This document shows, one piece after another, positions 18,854 to 27,083 of a stretch of 64,000 nucleotides of DNA. The translations under genes were made by a program, and so were the position numbers. Numbering within the stretch: the first letter of the stretch is position 1; the number at the start of each line of letters is the position of its first letter. Location: the NCBI GenBank assembly GCA_900100245.1, contig FNEU01000001.1, forward strand, positions 124,001 through 188,000. The letters are read 5' to 3'. The notes under the pieces were generated by a model that was not told the origin of the DNA, made no database searches, and worked only from the letters and a program-made list of their open reading frames with translations. The stretch comes from Lachnospiraceae bacterium G41 (lineage in GTDB: Bacteria; Bacillota; Clostridia; Lachnospirales; Lachnospiraceae).

Positions 18854-19033
18854 ATCAAGACCTCTAGAATTATGTAAAGCAATGGGTGTGCAAAAGTTAT
18901 GATAACACAATAAAAAGCACTATTCAAATGGTATTTTTTCATATTAGTTTTGGCTAAATATGTTAACCACAATATATTGTAACAGCTCATAAAAAAAGTG
19001 ACAGAACATAGCCAAACGTTTCTTTTATGAGAA

Positions 19034-19064
19034 TAAAAAAAGCACCATGCATAAGCATGATACT
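19034..19064 (-). terminator. Terminator of the rpsB-tsf operon
   Basis: Minus strand AGTATCATGC-TTAT-GCATGGTGCT forms a ten-pair stem (two G-U pairs) followed by seven T, 22 bases after the tsf stop. Confidence 0.85.
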
Positions 19065-19085
19065 TTAAATATCTTTTATGAGTAA

Positions 19086-20165
19086 TTATGCGTTAGCCTG
19101 AGCTGCAACTTCTGCTGCGAAGTCGTCATTTCTCTTTTCCATGCCTTCACCAACTTCGAAACGAACGAACTTGGAAATAACGATGTTTGCATCAACGCTC
19201 TTAAGGTATGCTGCAACGCTCTGCTTTCCGTCTTCAGCCTTTACATAAACCTGATCAAGTAAGCAGATTTCCTTGAGTTGCTTGGAAATACGACCTTCTA
19301 CAAGACCTGCGAAAATCTTATCTGCAGAAATCTCATCCTTCTTAGCAAGTGCAAGTTGTGCAAGTGCTGCCTTACCTGCATCTGAAATGAAGTTAGGAAG
19401 ATACTTGTTTGTCTTGTTCTCTTCATAAGCCTTCTTGTCATCATCACTCCAAGCTGAACCGTTAACTGCTTCTTCAAGAAGCTTGTTAAGGATGGGCTTA
19501 GGTAATGTGAATGCATCGTTTAATGCGCTCTCAAGTGTAATGTCTTTAATCTTTGCAAGTTCATCTGCTGAGATGTCGTTTCTTGAGATGTATGTAGGAT
19601 TCATAGCTGCAACCTGCATAGCTACGTTTGTAAGTGCTTCCTTAACTGCATCGCCGTTAGCGCCTGAAGCAGCAACAAGAACGCCGATCTTTCCGCCGCC
19701 GTGAATGTATGTAGCAACTTCGTCGCCTGATACTCTTTCGAATCTTCTGAAGGAAAGCTTCTCACCGATCTTAAGAGTCTTGTCTGCGAATTCAGCCTGA
19801 AGTCCGCCGTCAAGTAATGCTGCAACGTCTTCGCCGTTTGCACCGCCGTTTAAACCGCTTGCAAGTGCCTTATCTGCAACATCCTGTACGAATGTCTGGA
19901 ATACTTCGTTCTTAGCTACGAAGTCAGTCTCTGAGTTAACTTCAACTACAACTGCAACTCCGTTGTCACAAGCAACTCTTGCAATACCTTCTGCTGCAAT
20001 TCTGCTTGCTTTCTTTTCCATTTTAGCTGCACCTGATTTTTTAAGTATATCTACGGCTGCATCCATGTTGCCGTCAGCTTCTGTAAGAGCCTTCTTGCAA
20101 TCCATCATTCCTGCGCCGGTCATTTCTCTTAAATCTTTTACCATTGCTGCTGTAATAGCTGCCAT
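19086..20165 (-). CDS. tsf: Translation elongation factor Ts
   Basis: Nucleotide exchange factor for EF-Tu. The start MAAITAAMVKDLREMTGAGMMDCKKALTEA and VEVNSETDFVAKN are diagnostic. At 359 residues it is longer than the usual 290-310. The extra length lies mainly in the second half, around WSDDDKKAYEENKTNKYLPNF, in the dimerisation/coiled-coil part. GGAGG precedes the ATG. It follows rpsB, its normal partner. Confidence 0.97.
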   Translation of the reverse strand: MAAITAAMVKDLREMTGAGMMDCKKALTEADGNMDAAVDILKKSGAAKMEKKASRIAAEGIARVACDNGVAVVVEVNSETDFVAKNEVFQTFVQDVADKALASGLNGGANGEDVAALLDGGLQAEFADKTLKIGEKLSFRRFERVSGDEVATYIHGGGKIGVLVAASGANGDAVKEALTNVAMQVAAMNPTYISRNDISADELAKIKDITLESALNDAFTLPKPILNKLLEEAVNGSAWSDDDKKAYEENKTNKYLPNFISDAGKAALAQLALAKKDEISADKIFAGLVEGRISKQLKEICLLDQVYVKAEDGKQSVAAYLKSVDANIVISKFVRFEVGEGMEKRNDDFAAEVAAQANA

Positions 20166-20199
20166 ATTAAATTCCTCCTGTTTCTTTTATGTATTTTAA

Positions 20200-20949
20200 T
20201 TATGCTTCTTCTGCATCAAGTTCTGCATCTGCTTCTGCAGATTCAGCTTCGATATCTGACATAATTTCGCCCTGGTTAGCTTCGATGATAGCGTCAGCCA
20301 TCTTGCTTACGATAAGTTTTACGGCACGAATTGCATCGTCGTTTCCGGGAATTACATAGTCAAGATCTTCGGGATCGCAGTTTGTATCAGCAATACCGAT
20401 AAGAGTAATGCCGAGTGAATGAGCTTCCTGTACGCAGATCTTTTCCTTCTTGGGATCTACTACAAAGATAGCATCGGGAATTCTTGTCATTTCCTTGATA
20501 CCGCCAAGGTTCTTCTCAAGCTTGTCCCATTCTTTCTGAAGCTTAGCAACTTCCTTCTTTGTAAGAACTTCGAATGTTCCGTCCTGGCTCATCTTCTCGA
20601 TAGCTTTAAGTCTTTCGATTGAAGACTGGATGGTCTTGAAGTTTGTAAGCATACCGCCAAGCCATCTCTCATTAACATAATACATACCGCAACGCTCAGC
20701 TTCTGTCTTAACAGCATCCTGTGCCTGCTTCTTTGTACCAACAAAAAGAACAGTTCCTCCAGCCTGTGCAATTTCAGAAATTGCATTGTATGCTTCGTCA
20801 ACTTTTCCAACAGACTTCTGAAGATCGATAATATAAATACCGTTTCTCTCGGTATAAATATAAGGAGCCATCTTAGGGTTCCATCTTCTAGTCTGGTGTC
20901 CGAAGTGCACACCTGCCTCGAGTAACTGTTTCATAGAAATAACGCTCAT
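20200..20949 (-). CDS. rpsB: Ribosomal protein S2
   Basis: Small-subunit protein S2. [34 protein letters not shown]-type and FVGTKKQAQ motifs are diagnostic. The length of 249 is normal, with an acidic C-terminal tail typical of clostridial S2. AGGAGG precedes the ATG. A structured leader lies just upstream. Confidence 0.98.
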   Translation of the reverse strand: MSVISMKQLLEAGVHFGHQTRRWNPKMAPYIYTERNGIYIIDLQKSVGKVDEAYNAISEIAQAGGTVLFVGTKKQAQDAVKTEAERCGMYYVNERWLGGMLTNFKTIQSSIERLKAIEKMSQDGTFEVLTKKEVAKLQKEWDKLEKNLGGIKEMTRIPDAIFVVDPKKEKICVQEAHSLGITLIGIADTNCDPEDLDYVIPGNDDAIRAVKLIVSKMADAIIEANQGEIMSDIEAESAEADAELDAEEA

Positions 20950-20976
20950 TTAATTTTCCTCCTTGGTTTTTCCTCC

Positions 20977-21030
20977 GTATGCTTAATGCTTAGCCAAACC
21001 CATTGGGCACCAAGGCTTAAAACAGCATAC
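20977..21030 (-). promoter_or_regulatory. Structured 5' leader of rpsB, candidate autoregulatory element
   Basis: On the minus strand an outer stem GTATGCT/AGCATAC closes a region holding a second stem AGCC/GGCT and a G/C-rich apex with the conserved-looking TTGGTGCCCAATGGG. It ends about 27 bases before the rpsB ATG and has no T-run, so it is not a terminator. S2 leaders in other bacteria bind S2; whether this one does is inference. Confidence 0.5.
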
Positions 21031-21056
21031 GTGTGTATTTATAGCGCAACGTATGG

Positions 21057-21086
21057 ATTATAACATAAGAAAACCCCTTTATGCAA
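21057..21086 (-). promoter_or_regulatory. Possible rpsB promoter
   Basis: Minus strand TTGCAT (21081-21086), 18 bases, TATAAT (21057-21062). It places the start just before the structured leader but overlaps the terminator hairpin of the upstream gene. Confidence 0.45.
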
Positions 21087-21094
21087 GGGGTTTT
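21067..21094 (-). terminator. Terminator after the MltG-like gene
   Basis: AAAACCCCTT/AAGGGGTTTT stem, six-base loop, with further T and A residues following on the minus strand. It begins seven bases after the stop of the gene ending at 21101. Confidence 0.7.
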
Positions 21095-21100
21095 GTAAAC

Positions 21101-21679
21101 TTATTTAATTCCGCAAAGCGATTTGGCGATCGTTTCGAAATCCGCATCTTTCGGTATATCAAAAGACCCAACTCTCAGTCTCTTGTCATACCCTTCAGAG
21201 CAAAGATACTTGTTAAACTCTGTATCGCTCTCAACAAGTCCCGCATTCTTAACCGCGAGTGCTGCAGATTCAGAGCTCATTCCGGATTTGATTTCAACTT
21301 TTACGGTTTCGGAAGATGTTGCGTTGTTGTCAGCGGTTTTATCTGAATCGTCTGAAACAGTAGCGTCATTAGTTGTATTTGCTGTTTCTGTAGCATTGTC
21401 TGCATTAACCGAATCAGTAGCATTATCAGTATTTGCATCATTTTTCTCAGTTGATTCAACTTTTTCGCTATCTTCAATTTTATTTTGTTCTGTGTTTGAT
21501 GAAGTATTGTCAACCACCTCAGGTTGGGAAACAGAAGTGCTTTGAACATAACCGAGTTCTTTTGCCCTTGCAATTACATCTTCATCAGACACTTTATTCA
21601 TATTTCCGGCTATTATCAGTATCAGAGAAGCAACAATCATTCCGACTCCGATACCTTTTAAATATGATTTAACATTCAT
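21101..21679 (-). CDS. MltG-like LysM-fold membrane protein lacking the catalytic domain
   Basis: 192 residues: a membrane segment (about 10-27), a long Asn/Asp/Thr/Ser-rich linker (about 55-125), and a C-terminal domain VKVEIKSGMSSESAALAVKN...GLVESDTEFNKYL...LRVGSFDIPKDADFETIAKSL. That pattern matches the LysM-like N-terminal module of MltG (YceG) endolytic transglycosylases. The YceG catalytic domain is absent. Automatic annotation might call it MltG, but it cannot be an active transglycosylase alone. It may bind wall glycan. It sits between the coiled-coil protein gene and rpsB. Confidence 0.75.
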   Translation of the reverse strand: MNVKSYLKGIGVGMIVASLILIIAGNMNKVSDEDVIARAKELGYVQSTSVSQPEVVDNTSSNTEQNKIEDSEKVESTEKNDANTDNATDSVNADNATETANTTNDATVSDDSDKTADNNATSSETVKVEIKSGMSSESAALAVKNAGLVESDTEFNKYLCSEGYDKRLRVGSFDIPKDADFETIAKSLCGIK

Positions 21680-21718
21680 GTTTTTATCCTCATAAAAGAT
21701 ATCCTAAAAGAAAAGCAA

Positions 21719-22834
21719 TCACATATTTGCCAAATCGATTACAAGCTTAACTTCGCCAACACCGATGCCGAGTTCTTTGGCGATAGCCACATTGCTCTTG
21801 CCTTCTTTGTAAAGGCGAAGAATTTCATCTGTATTTTTGCTTGCAAAAGAAATGGATTCAGCGCTTCTTTTAACAGTCTTCTTAGTATTTCTCTTAGATT
21901 TTTTAGATTTCTTTGAATCAGAATTTTCTTCAGACTGTACATTTGTTTCATCAGAAATACCTGTTTCATTTTCATCAAGACCTTCTTTTAAGATCTTAAT
22001 CAAATCATCTTCAGGATCGTCTGATAAAACTCCGGTAAATCCGTCGTCTGAATAATCTGTAACTGTTTCGGAAATTACTTCTTCAACATTGACTTCTGAA
22101 TCAGCATTAATAACAGCCTCTTCTATCACTGTTTCTGTAACTTCAACAGGCTGTACAGATTCTGTTTCTAATTCAGCATTCTCGTTCTCAAAAGATTCAG
22201 ATACAACTTCAACCTTAGGCTCTACAGCTTTCTCAGCTTCAGCCTTTATTTCAGTTTCTTTCTGCTCAATCTCACTAATAAGCTCTGACTTAGTCTTCTC
22301 AATATCAGCCTTGGCTTCATCTTTTGCAGACTCAATTGCCTTCAGAGTATCTTTTGCTTCATCAAGCTCGGACTTTGTTTTTTCGATATCAGCTTTAGCC
22401 TCATCTTTAACTGATTCAATAGCCTTCAGAGTATCTTTTGCTTCGTCGAGTGCGGATTTACTTTTTTCAAAACCTGCGTTGGCTTCATCCTTCGCAGTTT
22501 CAATAGCCTTTAAAGTATCTTTTACTTCGTCATGGTTTTTGTTGATACTGCCGATAGCATTCTCGCCACATTCTGTAACTGCTTTTATTTTCTCATCAGA
22601 TAAACTCTCGATTCCCTTCTGAGCATTTTCCATATACTCATTCATTTCGTCTTCGAGAGATTTTTTTAAGTTTTCTTTGTATTTCTCAAGATCGCTGTCG
22701 ATTAAATCGTGCATTCTCTTGATTTCTTTTTTCTCTTCCCAGCTGGCTTTGGTTTTAGGTTTTTCCGGAATAAAGAATCCGGCCACAAGGCATCCTGAGC
22801 CTATTATCAGTAAAATTATTTCAAGTAAAGTCAT
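21719..22834 (-). CDS. Membrane-anchored coiled-coil protein with C-terminal HTH-like segment (DUF6115-like)
   Basis: 371 residues, of unknown function. A single N-terminal membrane segment (LLEIILLIIGSGCLVAGFFI) is followed by a long Lys/Glu/Ala coiled coil containing a 28-residue repeat present about three times, then an acidic linker. The last 40 residues, NTDEILRLYKEGKSNVAIAKELGIGVGEVKLVIDL, look like a helix-turn-helix. In relatives such proteins lie between the flagellar sigma factor gene and rpsB, which is the arrangement seen here. The DUF6115 label is from memory of the family layout. Confidence 0.7.
   Translation of the reverse strand: MTLLEIILLIIGSGCLVAGFFIPEKPKTKASWEEKKEIKRMHDLIDSDLEKYKENLKKSLEDEMNEYMENAQKGIESLSDEKIKAVTECGENAIGSINKNHDEVKDTLKAIETAKDEANAGFEKSKSALDEAKDTLKAIESVKDEAKADIEKTKSELDEAKDTLKAIESAKDEAKADIEKTKSELISEIEQKETEIKAEAEKAVEPKVEVVSESFENENAELETESVQPVEVTETVIEEAVINADSEVNVEEVISETVTDYSDDGFTGVLSDDPEDDLIKILKEGLDENETGISDETNVQSEENSDSKKSKKSKRNTKKTVKRSAESISFASKNTDEILRLYKEGKSNVAIAKELGIGVGEVKLVIDLANM
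22284..22535. repeat. 84-bp in-frame repeats within the coiled-coil gene
   Basis: Three imperfect 84-base units encode copies of LDEAKDTLKAIES(V/A)KDEAKA and the residues after it. The two units nearest the C-terminus are closest to identical; the first has diverged. Confidence 0.75.
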
Positions 22835-22877
22835 ACCCTTAACTCCTAAAAAATAATTTGATCATAAAACAAATCAT

Positions 22878-23642
22878 TTAGTCAAAGACCATTGTGTACT
22901 TTCCAAGGATTCCCTTCATCTTAAACAAAGCTTTGGTATGAAGCTGCGATACACGGCTTTCCGAAACTTCAAGTACATTACTGATTTCTTTTAAGGTGAG
23001 TTCCTCGTAGTAGTATAAAACAACCACGCTTTTCTCTTTTTCGGTCAGAATTTCAAGCGCTTCAACAAGCTTTTTCTTTAGTTCTTCTTTTAGGAAAGCA
23101 TTTTCCGGCGAATCGAAATGTCTGCTTGCGCCACCTGATTCGTTTGAAATATCGGCGCCGGTCTCAAGATATTCATTCAAAGAAACCACATTGCTGGCTT
23201 TGCACTGTGTCTGCCATTCGGTCAGTTCATCTTCGCTGATACCGATTCTTTCGGCTATTTCGTTCTCATTCGCAGGCCTGCCGAGTTCGTTTTCCAGATC
23301 TCGCATTGCAGCATCAATCTGTTTCTGACGCTGTCTGACGGTACGGGGAATCCAGTCCAATTTTCTAATCTGATCAAGTATTGCGCCACGAATTCTTAAA
23401 GATGCATAGGTTTCAAACTTTACATCTTTTTCACTGTCGTACTTGTCAATCGCATCAATCAGTCCGAAAATTCCGTAACTGCAAAGGTCCTCGTAATCGA
23501 CACTGTAGCCCAAATACATACTGAGTCTTCCGGCAACTGCCTTTACGAGAGGAATGTACTCAACTATAAGTTTATCCCTGGAAGCATCGGATTTATCAGT
23601 TTTGTAGTTTTCCCATAATTCTTTTTTTGAAGTCTCGTCCAT
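22878..23642 (-). CDS. sigD: FliA/WhiG-family sigma factor
   Basis: Alternative sigma factor of the sigma-28 type. Region 2 shows DYEDLCSYGIFGLIDAIDKYD, FETYASLRIRGAILDQIRKLDW and PRTVRQRQKQID. Region 3 is GRPANENEIAERIGISEDEL, and region 4 is LTEKEKSVVVLYYYEELTLKEISNVLEVSESRVSQLH. The frame extends to a TTG at 23663, but the ATG at 23642 has GGGG nine bases upstream (254 aa). In motile relatives this gene closes a long flagellar/chemotaxis operon. Here the next gene upstream is only a PilZ protein and then topA, so no flagellar targets are nearby. Confidence 0.92.
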   Translation of the reverse strand: MDETSKKELWENYKTDKSDASRDKLIVEYIPLVKAVAGRLSMYLGYSVDYEDLCSYGIFGLIDAIDKYDSEKDVKFETYASLRIRGAILDQIRKLDWIPRTVRQRQKQIDAAMRDLENELGRPANENEIAERIGISEDELTEWQTQCKASNVVSLNEYLETGADISNESGGASRHFDSPENAFLKEELKKKLVEALEILTEKEKSVVVLYYYEELTLKEISNVLEVSESRVSQLHTKALFKMKGILGKYTMVFD

Positions 23643-23688
23643 TAAGCATATCCCCAAATTCAAGTAAGATAATCTTCCACAACTTAAT

Positions 23689-23717
23689 ATTATACCACAT
23701 TCATACCTGTCATGTAA
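23689..23717 (-). promoter_or_regulatory. Promoter of the sigma factor gene
   Basis: Minus strand TTACAT (23712-23717), 17 bases, TATAAT (23689-23694), with a TG extended -10 element. This is a vegetative-type promoter. Confidence 0.6.
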
Positions 23718-23783
23718 TCAAAGAAAGTTTGTCCATGTAGAATATTATTTAAATGCATTGTATATTTTGACGAAATCGGGAAC

Positions 23784-23830
23784 GAGCCAGGCACGTTGTC
23801 TGTGCCTGGCTCCTTCAGGTGCCTGGCTCC
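23784..23830. repeat. GAGCC/GTGCC palindromic repeat, one and a half units
   Basis: GAGCCAGGCAC and GTGCCTGGCTC are perfect inverted arms around GTTGTCT, followed five bases later by another GTGCCTGGCTCC arm. It lies between the PilZ gene terminator and the sigma factor promoter. Confidence 0.75.
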
Positions 23831-23837
23831 AATAGAA

Positions 23838-23868
23838 AAGCCTCAGGCGGTAATTTCGCCCGAGGCTT
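23838..23868 (-). terminator. Terminator after the PilZ gene
   Basis: Minus strand AAGCCTCGGGCG and CGCCTGAGGCTT arms with a short loop, then TTTC; 15 bases past the stop codon. Confidence 0.75.
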
Positions 23869-23882
23869 AATCTTTTATGATC

Positions 23883-24617
23883 TTATCTTTCCAATTTACG
23901 TTTCTTTCGTTCTTCCTCGAAGATGTATTTTATAATCTGGACTCTTTCGTCATTCGCAATATTAACGAACTGGCATCTAATTTCAAAATCCGCATCCTTT
24001 GAAGGATTGTCCAGTGGCTTTACTGCAAGAATCTTGGCTATATGTGCGAATTCTTTACCTTCGATGATTGAATAATTAGTGATAATCAGGTCATTTACTT
24101 CGCAAATATCTTTTGTAAGAAATCTCATACCGCCGCCGGAGATATTGACTATCTCGGCATCCGACATAGGAAGCTCGATGAATTTAACTTCTCTCTTTTC
24201 GTTAAAATCAGCCTTCTCATCCTGAGTTAAATGTCTAAACTTCACAGGTAGCATGCACGAATAACGATAATATTCTCTACGCTGGTATTTGACCAGATTG
24301 GAAATGATTTCAATTTCTAAAAGAGACTTCTCTCCCTCTTTGTAACGGTTAACCACACGCACGATACACTGGAATAGTCCTTCGGGCGTGAAGATGTGAA
24401 TATCGTATTCACTGCCCACAGGTAAAAGAACCGTATTGCCCTGCTCAACAGGCATATTAACGACCAGACGGTCATCGGAGATTATATCAACTACCTTGGA
24501 TTCGTATTTTTTCTTAAGATAACTGCCGTCATCCTGAAGAACCCTATCAATGACTTCAAGTTCAACCTTGGAGCCGAGAGCGATATATTTGCTTAAAAGT
24601 AACCCGTTATCTTTCAT
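23883..24617 (-). CDS. PilZ-domain c-di-GMP receptor, YcgR-like
   Basis: Predicted cyclic di-GMP effector. Residues about 1-105 are a YcgR-type N-terminal domain (GSKVELEVIDR...). Residues about 106-230 are the PilZ domain, with the ligand motifs RREYYRY and NISGGGMRF (N-x-S-x-x-G) intact. YcgR-type proteins usually act as flagellar brakes. No flagellar genes are in the window, so here it might act on other envelope processes. GAGGGG precedes the ATG. It fits functionally with the diguanylate cyclase at 767-2110. Confidence 0.88.
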   Translation of the reverse strand: MKDNGLLLSKYIALGSKVELEVIDRVLQDDGSYLKKKYESKVVDIISDDRLVVNMPVEQGNTVLLPVGSEYDIHIFTPEGLFQCIVRVVNRYKEGEKSLLEIEIISNLVKYQRREYYRYSCMLPVKFRHLTQDEKADFNEKREVKFIELPMSDAEIVNISGGGMRFLTKDICEVNDLIITNYSIIEGKEFAHIAKILAVKPLDNPSKDADFEIRCQFVNIANDERVQIIKYIFEEERKKRKLER

Positions 24618-24675
24618 ATTTACCCCTCTACAAACAATATGAAACTCAACCCATACAACTATTTAATTATACATC

Positions 24676-24706
24676 AAAAAAGGAAAAGTATCAAAACTTT
24701 TCCTTT
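24676..24706 (-). terminator. Terminator after topA
   Basis: Minus strand AAAGGAAAAGT/ACTTTTCCTTT stem with a six-base loop, followed by TTTTT. Confidence 0.75.
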
Positions 24707-24714
24707 AATCTTTT

Positions 24715-24745
24715 GGAGCCAGGCACGCTTCGCGAGCCAGGCACC
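24715..24745. repeat. GAGCC-type palindromic repeat next to topA stop
   Basis: GGAGCCAGGCAC and GAGCCAGGCACC flank GCTTCGC. The core CACGCTTCGCGAG is identical to the copy at 672-706. It ends three bases before the topA stop codon and precedes the topA terminator. Confidence 0.75.
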
Positions 24746-24747
24746 TA

Positions 24748-26796
24748 TTATTCAATATAATCGCAGCCTTCTTTGGTGCAGACCTTTTTATTTCCTCGTT
24801 TAGTAAGAGGATAAGAGCACTTCTGACATTTCTCCGCCAAAGGTCTCTGCCATGACATGTAATCGCAATCAGGAGCACCTTCACAGCCGTAATATGTTCT
24901 GCCCTTCTTGGTCTTTCTTACAACGATATCCTTACCACACTTGGGGCAAGCTACACCGATCTTTTCAAGGAATGATTTGGTATTGCGACATTCGGGGAAG
25001 CCGGGACAAGCTAAAAACTTACCGTGAGGTCCGAACTTAAATACCATCTTACGTCCGCAAAGCTCGCAGACTTCATCACTTTCCTCATCCTGGACTTTAA
25101 CATGCTCAAGCTCTTTTGTAGCTTTGTTAACTGCTTCGTCAAGATCGGGATAAAAGTTTGCAACTACTGTCTTCCACTGAACGGTACCTTCTTCGATAGC
25201 ATCTAGAAGCTGCTCCATATTGGCGGTAAAGCTTACATCAACGATGGTAGGGAACGCATCCTCCATCATCTTATTAACGACTTCACCTAAATCGGATACA
25301 TAGAGATTCTTGTTTTCCTTAAGAACATAATGTCTTGCCATAATGGTTGTAATCGTAGGTGCATAAGTGGAAGGACGGCCGATGCCCTGCTCTTCCATTG
25401 CTTTTACGAGGCCTGCTTCCGTAAAATGTGCGGGAGGCTGTGTAAAATGCTGTTCGCCTTCGAGTTTATCAAGCGATAGTTTAGATTTCTTATCAAGTTT
25501 ATTTACAAGAGCATTCTTATCATCCTTTTCGTCTTCGTCGGATGTGTAAACTGCTCTGTAGCCGTCAAATGCAATCTTTGAAGCGCAAACTCTGAATGTG
25601 TAATCCTTAGCCGCAATCTTGGTGGATACGGTATCGAATACGCAGGGTGCCATTCTGGAGGCAAGGAATCTCTTGTAGATAAGTGTATAAAGTCTTAACT
25701 CGTCTCTGCCGAGATACTCTTTCATCATCTCCGGAGTTCTTAAAAGATCCGTAGGTCTGATGGCTTCGTGAGCATCCTGAATCTTCTTGCCTGTGCCTTT
25801 GCTCTGCTCTGTGGGATTAACGTAATTCTCGCCAAAGTTCTTTGTAACATAATCTTTCGCAGACTTTAATGCCTCATCAGATACTCTGGTTGAATCTGTA
25901 CGAAGGTATGTAATCACACCGACTGTGCTTTTGCCGACATTAACACCTTCGTAAAGGCTCTGAGCAATACGCATGGTCTTCTGAGTAGAAAATCCGAGTA
26001 CCTTGCTGGCTTCCTGCTGAAGTGTTGAAGTTGTAAAAGGAAGCGGTGAGTTTTTCTTTCTAGAGCCGCTTTTAACTTCGGCTACCTTAAACTCTGCGCC
26101 CTTTAAATCTTTTTTAATTGCCTCTACCTGAGCTTTTTCGGTTAATTCGACTTTCTCATCGCCTTTACCATAAAAAGCTGCTACAAGAGGCTTTTTCTCG
26201 CCTTCAACGTTAAGAATTGCATCAAGCGACCAGAATTCCTTGGGAATAAAAGCATTTATCTCAGCTTCTCTGTCGCAAATCATCTTTAAAGTAACCGACT
26301 GAACTCGTCCAGCGGATAAACCTCTTTTAATCTTCGCCCATAAAAGAGGGGAAATTCTGTATCCAACCATACGATCGAGTACACGACGGGTCTGCTGAGC
26401 ATCCACTAAGTTCATATCGATATCACGCGGATTTTTTAAAGCTTCTTTAACTGCAGACTGGGTAATTTCGTTAAATGTAATACGGGCAACTTTCTTTTCT
26501 TTTAGATTTAAAGCTTCGTAAAGATGCCAGCTGATTGCTTCTCCCTCACGGTCAGGGTCGGTTGCGAGATAAATCTTGTCGGCCTTCTTAACTTCCTTAC
26601 GAAGATTTGAAAGCACATCGCCTTTACCGCGAATCGTTATATATTTAGGATTGAAATTTTCGTCAAAACCGAGCTGGCTCTTGGGCATATCTCTGACATG
26701 TCCCTGTGAAGCAACAACTTCATAATTTGAACCCAAAAATTTTTTAATTGTCTTTACCTTGGCAGGTGATTCCACTATTACCAAATATTTTGCCAT
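24748..26796 (-). CDS. topA: DNA topoisomerase I
   Basis: Type IA topoisomerase relaxing negative supercoils. MAKYLVIVESPAKVKTIKKFLG opens the Toprim domain, with ATDPDREGEAISWH carrying the metal-binding acidic residues. The active-site Tyr is Y297 in GVITYLRTDSTR. The C-terminus holds three four-cysteine zinc modules (CELCGRK..., CPKCGKD..., CQKCSYP...). The frame extends to a TTG at 26808, but the ATG at 26796 has GGAG six bases upstream. 682 residues is normal. Confidence 0.97.
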   Translation of the reverse strand: MAKYLVIVESPAKVKTIKKFLGSNYEVVASQGHVRDMPKSQLGFDENFNPKYITIRGKGDVLSNLRKEVKKADKIYLATDPDREGEAISWHLYEALNLKEKKVARITFNEITQSAVKEALKNPRDIDMNLVDAQQTRRVLDRMVGYRISPLLWAKIKRGLSAGRVQSVTLKMICDREAEINAFIPKEFWSLDAILNVEGEKKPLVAAFYGKGDEKVELTEKAQVEAIKKDLKGAEFKVAEVKSGSRKKNSPLPFTTSTLQQEASKVLGFSTQKTMRIAQSLYEGVNVGKSTVGVITYLRTDSTRVSDEALKSAKDYVTKNFGENYVNPTEQSKGTGKKIQDAHEAIRPTDLLRTPEMMKEYLGRDELRLYTLIYKRFLASRMAPCVFDTVSTKIAAKDYTFRVCASKIAFDGYRAVYTSDEDEKDDKNALVNKLDKKSKLSLDKLEGEQHFTQPPAHFTEAGLVKAMEEQGIGRPSTYAPTITTIMARHYVLKENKNLYVSDLGEVVNKMMEDAFPTIVDVSFTANMEQLLDAIEEGTVQWKTVVANFYPDLDEAVNKATKELEHVKVQDEESDEVCELCGRKMVFKFGPHGKFLACPGFPECRNTKSFLEKIGVACPKCGKDIVVRKTKKGRTYYGCEGAPDCDYMSWQRPLAEKCQKCSYPLTKRGNKKVCTKEGCDYIE

Positions 26797-27035
26797 AAAT
26801 AACTCCAATCAATATTTCACTATTTATATAGAAGAAAAAGCGAAATATTATTCCCTTTCTACATTACACAATAAATGAATTTACACTATAAAAATGCATT
26901 TGACAAGTAAAAGATTTATAAAATACGGAATATTATCTTTTAGAAAAAATGTCATTTGTATGACAAATACGGAGATTATTAATATATATATTAATAAAAG
27001 AATGAGAAAAATATAAGAATGCTTTAAAAATATTT

Positions 27036-27066
27036 CAAAAAAGCCCGAAGAAAATTTTCTTCGGGC
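27036..27066 (-). terminator. Terminator after the 99-residue hydrophobic protein gene
   Basis: Minus strand perfect palindromic stem GCCCGAAGAAAA/TTTTCTTCGGGC followed by TTTTTT. Confidence 0.88.
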
Positions 27067-27083
27067 GGATTCTTTTATGGTTT

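Noticed and set aside
22089-22622. A 177-residue plus-strand frame rich in Ser/Phe
   Set aside because: It is the antisense shadow of the repetitive coiled-coil gene on the minus strand.
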